DNA of 64,000 nt, from positions 62,001 to 126,000 of the forward strand of contig JALHPF010000014.1 in assembly GCA_022842595.1 (NCBI GenBank). Direction: 5' to 3'. The notes beneath the pieces were generated by a model. That model worked only from the letters and a program-made list of their open reading frames with translations. It searched no databases and was not told where the DNA came from. This DNA is from Rubrivivax sp. (GTDB lineage Bacteria > Pseudomonadota > Gammaproteobacteria > Burkholderiales > Burkholderiaceae_C). Positions 59,141 through 64,000 of the stretch are shown piece by piece. Position 1 is the stretch's first letter; the number at the start of each line of letters is the position of its first letter. The position numbers and the translations under genes were made by a program.

Positions 59141-60289
59141 TCAGGCTGCGTGGGCCAGGGCCAGGCCCATGTCCTGGTCGACGGCGGCTGGCTGCTCCTG
59201 CAACGGCAGGGCCGCGGCTGTCTCATCGTCCAGCGCCGCCAGCAGCGTGTCGGCCAGCTCGTCGCCTGAACGCCAGGCGGCTTCGACGCCGCCGGCCGAC
59301 GCGGCGCCTGTCGACCCCAGGAAGTCGCCGCACACGCCGAGCCCGCGGCGGGCGTCCCACCAGCATTCCTGGGTCGGGCCTGCCGTGGCCGCGCCGGCCG
59401 CTGGCACGGCATAGCGCCAGCGCTGCACCGCACGGTGGTGCCAGTGCAGCTTGATTCCGGTAGGCAGCAGGGCCGCCAGCGCCTGGCTCAGGGCGGCCTG
59501 CACGGCAGCAGGCGTGGCTTCCAGATGGGCGGCACTCCAGGCGGCGCTGGCATGGGCCACCCAGGTGGCCATGCCTTTCGGGGCACTGCGCCCAGGTTTG
59601 CGGTCGTTGCGTACCACCCAGGCCAAGGGGCTGCGCTGCGCTTCGGGCTCGCAAGCGTCCCAGGGCCAGTCCAGGTCCTGGGTGGCGGCCATCAGCGTCC
59701 AGCAGGGTGCCATGCGCACCGCCGCCAGCGTGTCGGCCCAGCGGTCGTGGTGGCCGGCCAAGAGCACCGCGGCCTGGGCCGGGGGCATGGCCAGCAGCAC
59801 CTGGTCGAACGGGCCCTGCACGCTGCCGTCCACGGCCACCAGCCGCCAGCCGTCGCCGCCCCGCTGCAGACGCTGGACCTGAAAGTTCAGCTGGGTCGGC
59901 ACATCGCCGATGAAGTGGCGCGCCAGGGCCGGCATCGACGCCAGCGGCACCCAGCTCTCACGCTGCACTGGCGCCGGCCACGCGGCATGCACCTGCGGCG
60001 ACCAGGCCGCGACCACACCGGCGGCAGCGGCACGCCGCAGCGCTGCCCTGAATCGCGGCTGGCGGGCCTGGATGTGCTGCGCGCCATGGTCGAACTCGGC
60101 GCACACCGGGCTGCCGTCGGCCGCTGCCCATTCGGCGCGGCGTGTGGCCATGCGGCCGCCGATGCCGCGCGACTTGTCGAACAGCGTCACGGCCAGGCCG
60201 GCTTCACGCAAGCTGGCTGCGCAGGCTGCACCGGCGATGCCGGCTCCGATGACGGCAACACGGGCGGGTAGGGACTGGGAGCTGAACAT
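59141..60289 (-). CDS. renalase-like FAD/NAD(P)-dependent oxidoreductase
   Basis: This 382-residue flavoprotein has an N-terminal Rossmann motif VAVIGAGIAGAACAASL (residues 11-27), an acidic strand end FDKSRGIGGRMATRR, and the renalase-group text CAEFDHGAQHIQARQPRF, PLASMPALARHF, PPAQAAVLL. Bacterial renalases oxidise off-pathway dihydronicotinamide isomers; related flavoproteins are part of light-response clusters. ATG 60289 is 7 bases after AAAGG, and another ATG sits 3 bases upstream. It lies about 100 bases downstream of the DCC-Coq7 gene on the same strand and may share its transcript. Confidence 0.87.
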   Translation of the reverse strand: MFSSQSLPARVAVIGAGIAGAACAASLREAGLAVTLFDKSRGIGGRMATRRAEWAAADGSPVCAEFDHGAQHIQARQPRFRAALRRAAAAGVVAAWSPQVHAAWPAPVQRESWVPLASMPALARHFIGDVPTQLNFQVQRLQRGGDGWRLVAVDGSVQGPFDQVLLAMPPAQAAVLLAGHHDRWADTLAAVRMAPCWTLMAATQDLDWPWDACEPEAQRSPLAWVVRNDRKPGRSAPKGMATWVAHASAAWSAAHLEATPAAVQAALSQALAALLPTGIKLHWHHRAVQRWRYAVPAAGAATAGPTQECWWDARRGLGVCGDFLGSTGAASAGGVEAAWRSGDELADTLLAALDDETAAALPLQEQPAAVDQDMGLALAHAA

Positions 60290-60390
60290 CATCGAGCCTT
60301 TCGCGGTGGATGCAGTCGTCGGCTTCGGCAGCTGCTGGGGGGGATGGGGGCAAACAACGGGCAATCAGGCAAGGGCTGGAGAGAAGGCGA

Positions 60391-61362
60391 TCAAATGTGG
60401 CGCGCCAGCGCCACCGCAAGGCCAGAGCCGGCACCGACAGCGGCCGCCCAGGCACGCACCAGCGGGTGGGTGGCCGGCCCGGCAGCCCGTGCCTCGTCGC
60501 GGTGGCGGATCTCGTCCTCGCGGCAGGCCTGCAGGTCGGCACGCAGCGCTGCGAGTCGTACCGTCAGTGGTGTCGCCGGCAAGCTGGACAACGTGCTGTC
60601 GATCCGATCGATCTGTTCTTCGTAGTGCCGGTCGACGAAGGTCTCGACGGCCGCCACCGTGGCGTAGAAGGTGCGCGGGCCGAACAACGCCGGCAGCGCG
60701 CCGGTGATCCAGCCCGCCACGCGCCATGCAGGCAGCAGACGGCTGCGGGCCGCGCGCGGCAGGTGCTGTTCGATGCAGCGAAGGTGCTGTTCTTCCGTCG
60801 CCAGATGGTGGTGGGCGAAAGCACGCAGTGCCGGATCACGGGCCACCGCCAGCGCGCCGCGGTAGATCTGGATCGCGCCGACCTCGCCGGCATGGTCACT
60901 GCGCAGGTCGGCCGCGGTTTCGGCAGGCCAGGCTGGCGCTCCCGCCGGGGCTGCTGCCGCCGCCGGGCGCCAGAGGGGGCGCAGCGCCAGGAAAGCGCGG
61001 TAGGCCGCCTCCAGCGGCAGGGCCACGATCGGCACGCGCGCCACGCGACCCAGCCAGGCTGTGCGCGGCAACGCGGACCACATGGCAGCGAACCCCAACG
61101 CCCCATGTTCGAGCCGCCCGTCGGGCTGGCGGACATGAAGTCGTTTCAGTGCCGCTTCCCGAGTCAGATCGGAACCCAATTCCGAGTCATGACAACGGCT
61201 CGCATCCACCCATGTACAGCTTTCGGCACCGGCTTGACGCTGATAGACGGCGATCTCGCGCGAGCAGACCGGGCAGGCGCCGTCGAAGTAGATCGTCGGG
61301 CCGAAAGCCTGCACGCCGCCTGCTTCGCGGTTGCTCCTGGGTCGATCGAGGGTTTTGTTCAT
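60391..61362 (-). CDS. DCC (DUF393) - Coq7 fusion protein
   Basis: This 323-residue protein joins two families. Residues about 22-130 form a DCC/DUF393 thioredoxin-like domain with the hallmark YFDGACPVC (Cys30, Cys33) and a WVDAS segment. Residues about 150-323 are Coq7-like, the diiron 2-polyprenyl-3-methyl-6-methoxybenzoquinol hydroxylase of ubiquinone synthesis: HAGEVGAIQIYRGAL (Glu160), ATEEQHLRCIE (Glu190, His193), VETFVDRHYEEQI (Glu240) and EDEIRHRDEA (Glu284, His287) supply a full diiron set. Coq7 usually stands alone at about 200 residues. The fusion could let a thiol pair deliver electrons to the diiron site, which is inference. It is divergent from the MerR-type gene. Confidence 0.9.
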   Translation of the reverse strand: MNKTLDRPRSNREAGGVQAFGPTIYFDGACPVCSREIAVYQRQAGAESCTWVDASRCHDSELGSDLTREAALKRLHVRQPDGRLEHGALGFAAMWSALPRTAWLGRVARVPIVALPLEAAYRAFLALRPLWRPAAAAAPAGAPAWPAETAADLRSDHAGEVGAIQIYRGALAVARDPALRAFAHHHLATEEQHLRCIEQHLPRAARSRLLPAWRVAGWITGALPALFGPRTFYATVAAVETFVDRHYEEQIDRIDSTLSSLPATPLTVRLAALRADLQACREDEIRHRDEARAAGPATHPLVRAWAAAVGAGSGLAVALARHI

Positions 61363-61426
61363 GCTGGTCGGATTGTGACCTCTCGGTAGCGTTTGTGGTG
61401 GCTTTGTCCTGAAAGTTCACACGGTG

Positions 61427-61436
61427 ATATCGATAT
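61427..61436. promoter_or_regulatory. ATATCGATAT palindrome in DCC-Coq7/merR divergent region
   Basis: A perfect 10-bp palindrome lies 64 bases upstream of the DCC-Coq7 start and just before the 11-bp direct repeats. Possible -10 or operator element. Confidence 0.3.
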
Positions 61437-61440
61437 TTAC

Positions 61441-61470
61441 GATTCAAGGTCGGTTCAATGTCGCTATATT
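61441..61470 (+). promoter_or_regulatory. candidate MerR/CarH-type operator with -10 element
   Basis: Two adjacent 11-bp direct repeats, GATTCAAGGTC (61441-61451) and GGTTCAATGTC (61452-61462), agree at 9 of 11 positions and run straight into TATATT at 61465-61470. CarH/LitR-type MerR proteins bind head-to-tail to 11-bp repeats over the promoter, so this fits autoregulation of the downstream gene. Confidence 0.5.
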
Positions 61471-61514
61471 CCGAGTCAATCTTGGCAATACCGTAGACAC
61501 CCAGAGGCAACACC

Positions 61515-62501
61515 ATGACGATTGAAGCGCTCGACGACTCCACCGAACTGCTCGATGCCAGCCGCCTGCCGGTCAATGCCCGCTTGCGCAGTGGCACGGC
61601 GGCACGCCTGGCTGGCCTGCCGGTGACGACGCTGCGGGTGTGGGAGCGCCGCTACGGCGTCGTTGCCGCCCCCAAGACGCCCACCGGTCAGCGCCTGTAT
61701 TCAACGCTGGACGTGCAGCGCCTGGCCCTGCTCAAGCAGCTCAGCGACCGCGGACACGCCATCGGCACCATCGCCGCCCTGGCCCTCGGCGAGCTGCAGG
61801 GCCTGGCCGCCACGGCACCGGCGCGCAGCGCCGCTGCCGCGGCCGTGCCGGGCCTGCACATGGTGGTGGTAGGGCGCAGCGTCGCGCAGAAGCTGCAGGC
61901 GGTGGGCGCCGCCCCGCGCCGAGCTCATGAAGACCTGGGCCAGGCTGAAGCAGCGCTCGGCCACCCGGGCAGCCACGACGCCGCAGACGCGCCCGATGTG
62001 CTGGTGGTTCATCTGCCATCGCTGCACCCGGCGCTGGCCGAGCGGGCGCTCGGGCTGGCAAAGCAGCTCGGCGCCAGCACACTGATCGTGCTTTACGCCT
62101 TCGGCGCCGAAGCGGTGGCCGAGTCATTGCGCGCCACCGGTGCGATCGTTCGCCGCGAGCCCTGCACCGGGCGCGAACTGCTGCGCCTGCTGGCGTCGGC
62201 GGCACACAGCCCGATGCCGGCCAGCGGGCCGCGTCTGCCCAGCGCGCGCCGCTACAGCGACGAACAGCTTGCGAGCCTGGGCGAGCAGCCGAGTTCGGTG
62301 CTGTGCGAATGCCCGCGCCACCTGGCGGAAATCGTCACGCAACTCGCCCATTTCGAGCAATACAGCGCCGACTGCGATGTCCGCAACCCGGCCGACGCAG
62401 CCCTGCACCGCCACCTGAGCAGCCTGGCCGGCGCCGCCCGCGTGATGTTCGAACAGGCGCTGGACCGCGTGATTGCCGACGAAGGCCTGCATCTGGCTTG
62501 A
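61515..62501 (+). CDS. MerR-family regulator with degenerate B12-binding-like domain
   Basis: This 328-residue regulator has a MerR helix-turn-helix (residues about 25-95: SGTAARLAGLPVTTLRVWERRYG then TGQRLYSTLDVQRLALLKQL) of the MlrA/CarH/LitR form. The later VLVVHLPSLHPALAERALGLAKQLGASTLIVLYAFGAEAVAESLRATGAIV has the helix-strand order of the second half of a B12-binding domain, but no DxHxxG cobalamin motif is seen, so light sensing by B12 is doubtful. It is divergent from the DCC-Coq7 gene. In related bacteria such regulators control light- or stress-induced genes including flavoproteins and DCC proteins. Confidence 0.85.
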   Translation: MTIEALDDSTELLDASRLPVNARLRSGTAARLAGLPVTTLRVWERRYGVVAAPKTPTGQRLYSTLDVQRLALLKQLSDRGHAIGTIAALALGELQGLAATAPARSAAAAAVPGLHMVVVGRSVAQKLQAVGAAPRRAHEDLGQAEAALGHPGSHDAADAPDVLVVHLPSLHPALAERALGLAKQLGASTLIVLYAFGAEAVAESLRATGAIVRREPCTGRELLRLLASAAHSPMPASGPRLPSARRYSDEQLASLGEQPSSVLCECPRHLAEIVTQLAHFEQYSADCDVRNPADAALHRHLSSLAGAARVMFEQALDRVIADEGLHLA

Positions 62502-62546
62502 GCCGTTGAGCCGCTGTGGGCCGAAGCCGCCATCACCGGCCAGCCC

Positions 62547-63443
62547 TCAGCGGTGCAGGTAGACGAATTCGGAATACAGGTAGTCGATGCCGCGTGCGGC
62601 TGGCAGCGCGCGGCCGTAGCGGCGCTGGAAGAGGCGGGTGCAGGGGTAGGCGGGGTGCACGTCTTCGTGGGCGTCGAAACCCATCAGCAGGAAGCCGCGG
62701 CGAAGCAGTGGCGCGGCGAGGGCCCGGGCGTGTTCGGCCACCTGGGCTTGCGAGGGCGCGTACAGCAGCTCCGCAGTGCGCAGGCATCCCAGCCGCCGCT
62801 GCGCGCGAAACACCAGTGGCACCCAGCCCTGCACGCCCGCGGCACTTTCCAGCGCCAGCACCTCGCAGCCCAGCCGCACATGGTCGTTCAGGGCGGCGAA
62901 CAGCGGGTCGTCGCGCAAGGCCTGCAGCGCGCTGCGGCCGGCCAGCACGGCCGGTGGCGGCGGCGCGCGCCTGGCCGACCAGGCCAGGCGCGGGGTCGAG
63001 ACCAGCACATGCTGGTGGCAGACCGGCGCCAGGTCGATGCGAAGCAGCAGCTTGTGGAGCGACGGCATCGGTGTCAGCGCGGAATAGGCGGTGCCCGGCT
63101 CGGCCAGCCCGGTACGCGCCATCCAGAGCGCCCGCTGCCGGGCCTGCGGCAGGATGCCCCAGCTGCTGATGTTCACCAAGCGCTGCGGCGCACCTGCCGT
63201 CGGTCGCTGGCTGGCCAGCAGCAGGGCCAGTCCTGCAGGGCCCTGCGCGCCTCTGAGGATCATGCCCATCGGCTCGCCAGCCGGGGCGCTGGGCACGTGG
63301 CGAAGGCGCTTGAAACCGGCGTCCCACAGGGCCGCTGGCGTGCACGGATAGCAGGCCAGCAGCAGCCGGCGCGCGGCTGGCCAGCCGTCGGCCCCGAAAG
63401 GTTCGAGCACCCAGGGGCCCTGGGCAGTGGCGGCGCTGCTCAT
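62547..63443 (-). CDS. hypothetical protein, GNAT acyltransferase-like
   Basis: This 298-residue protein shows alternating strands and helices in two halves, with text such as GEPMGMILRGAQGPAGLALLLAS, NISSWGILPQARQRALWMART and GFLLMGFDAHEDVHPAYPCTRLFQRRYGRALPAARGIDYLYSEFVYLHR. The arrangement suggests an acyl-CoA N-acyltransferase fold, but no clear CoA-binding (Q/R)xxGx(G/A) motif is seen. I do not recognise the family. Its ATG overlaps the stop of the upstream GNAT-type gene as ATGA, so both work together or are co-produced. Confidence 0.65.
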   Translation of the reverse strand: MSSAATAQGPWVLEPFGADGWPAARRLLLACYPCTPAALWDAGFKRLRHVPSAPAGEPMGMILRGAQGPAGLALLLASQRPTAGAPQRLVNISSWGILPQARQRALWMARTGLAEPGTAYSALTPMPSLHKLLLRIDLAPVCHQHVLVSTPRLAWSARRAPPPPAVLAGRSALQALRDDPLFAALNDHVRLGCEVLALESAAGVQGWVPLVFRAQRRLGCLRTAELLYAPSQAQVAEHARALAAPLLRRGFLLMGFDAHEDVHPAYPCTRLFQRRYGRALPAARGIDYLYSEFVYLHR

Positions 63444-64000
63444 GCGCCCGTCGTCGGGCTGTCGACGGCGCCGTCGGCCAGCGCGAGCCAGCGCCGACGC
63501 AGCGCCAGAAGCGGCGCCAGCAGTCGGGCCTGCGCGGTCTGCGGCTGCTTCACCAGCTGCTTGACGCGACGCCGCAGCCGCCAGGCCAGCACCGCAGGCA
63601 CACCGCGCCAGGACAATGCGACACAGGTGTCACGCAGCGGAATCGGTGTCATGCCCAGCGTCGTCTTGTGGAAGTAATCGCCGACGCCGAAGTCGAAGGT
63701 GTCCAGGCCCTGGCCATGCATGTGCCGCGCGGTGCCTTCATCGAGCAGGCGGCCGGGCGAACAGCTTTTCCAGGCGTCGCCGCCGAGGCTCTGGCGCAGC
63801 GCGATGTAGCGCGAACCACTGGCCACACCCAACAGTGCGGAGACGACGTCGTCGCCGTCGCGCAACGCCGTGAGCACCACGCTGCCGTCGGCCAGGCCGG
63901 TGGCCAGCAGGCGGCGGTAGAAGGCGCGGTAGGGGTCGCGGTCGAGCCGGTAGTGGGGAACGTCGTGCATTCGCGCGGACTGCTGCTGCTCCAGCGTCTC
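63440..64000 (-). CDS. GNAT family (CelD/BcsL-type) acyltransferase, 5' truncated by window
   Basis: At least 186 residues of a GNAT-fold protein are present; the frame stays open to the window edge, so the N-terminus is missing. The ATG at 63970 is internal, since the preceding ETLEQQQSAR continues the family pattern. Features: RDPYRAFYRRLLATGLADGSVVLTALRDGDDVVSALLGV, YIALRQSLGGDAWKSCSPGRLLDEGTARHMHGQGLDTFDFGVGDYFHKTTLGM, where FDFGxGD followed by K is the CelD-type (PF13480) signature. These proteins help make exopolysaccharide or modify surface glycans. Coupled to the next gene by ATGA. Confidence 0.8.
   Translation of the reverse strand, partial: ETLEQQQSARMHDVPHYRLDRDPYRAFYRRLLATGLADGSVVLTALRDGDDVVSALLGVASGSRYIALRQSLGGDAWKSCSPGRLLDEGTARHMHGQGLDTFDFGVGDYFHKTTLGMTPIPLRDTCVALSWRGVPAVLAWRLRRRVKQLVKQPQTAQARLLAPLLALRRRWLALADGAVDSPTTGA

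Noticed and set aside
61515-62501. MerR regulator as a true B12-dependent photoreceptor (CarH/LitR)
   Set aside because: The DxHxxG cobalamin-binding motif is not present, so only the general architecture and operator geometry are claimed.

Overview
The window is 64 kb of very GC-rich, densely coded DNA. There is no plasmid, phage, insertion sequence, CRISPR array, rRNA or tRNA that I can see. Gene content and order (lplT next to alr, ilvE followed by a zf-CHCC gene, pobA with an AraC-type regulator, DCC and Coq7 domains, PEP-CTERM) point to a betaproteobacterium of the order Burkholderiales, probably the Rubrivivax/Roseateles/Ideonella/Leptothrix group. This is inference from gene content; no marker gene is present.

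Layout. 1-1823: the 3' part of a tryptophan-halogenase-like gene plus a DUF6445-type partner. 1820-5334: a pobR-like regulator, divergent pobA (4-hydroxybenzoate hydroxylase), and a MATE exporter without a normal start codon. 5452-22746: a starch/maltodextrin region. A minus-strand operon reads malK-malE-malF-(membrane ORF)-malG-GH13-GH13, tightly packed with ATGA overlaps, and malQ is divergent. Two 15-bp TGTAG-N5-(A/C)TACA palindromes lie in the shared malK/malQ control region. A PEP-CTERM protein, a DUF1615-like protein and a secreted pullulanase follow. The two GH13 enzymes and the pullulanase would cut alpha-glucans outside the cytoplasm, MalEFGK would import maltodextrins, and MalQ would process them inside.

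22731-37369: mostly core genes. These are a soluble PAS histidine kinase, ilvE, a family-25 glycosyltransferase, radA, a carotenoid-cleavage-type oxygenase with a DUF2141 protein, arfB, alr, lplT, an EamA transporter, a response regulator, a glutathione peroxidase and an aromatic aminotransferase. 37416-42421: stress-type small proteins (CsbD, YqjD-like), a LysR regulator, a small gene with its own promoter and strong terminator, an ornithine-cyclodeaminase/AsnC divergent pair with clear operator repeats, and a porin.

42545-57259: a dipeptide-type ABC transporter in two pieces, permeases at 42545-44349 and ATPases plus binding protein at 51006-54360. Between them lie a TonB-dependent receptor, a CYTH enzyme, a vanadium-haloperoxidase-like protein, a LysR regulator and an epimerase. 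The second piece continues into an amidase and a membrane-anchored TIR protein.

57318-64000: a TTC38-like TPR protein, a DUF1992 protein, a renalase-like flavoprotein, a DCC-Coq7 fusion protein, a MerR-type regulator whose promoter region carries 11-bp direct repeats, and two overlapping GNAT-fold genes, the last cut by the window end. The best candidates for something new are the DCC-Coq7/flavoprotein/MerR group, the TIR-transmembrane protein coupled to an amidase, the paired mal operators with the extra membrane ORF inside the mal operon, and the haloperoxidase locus.
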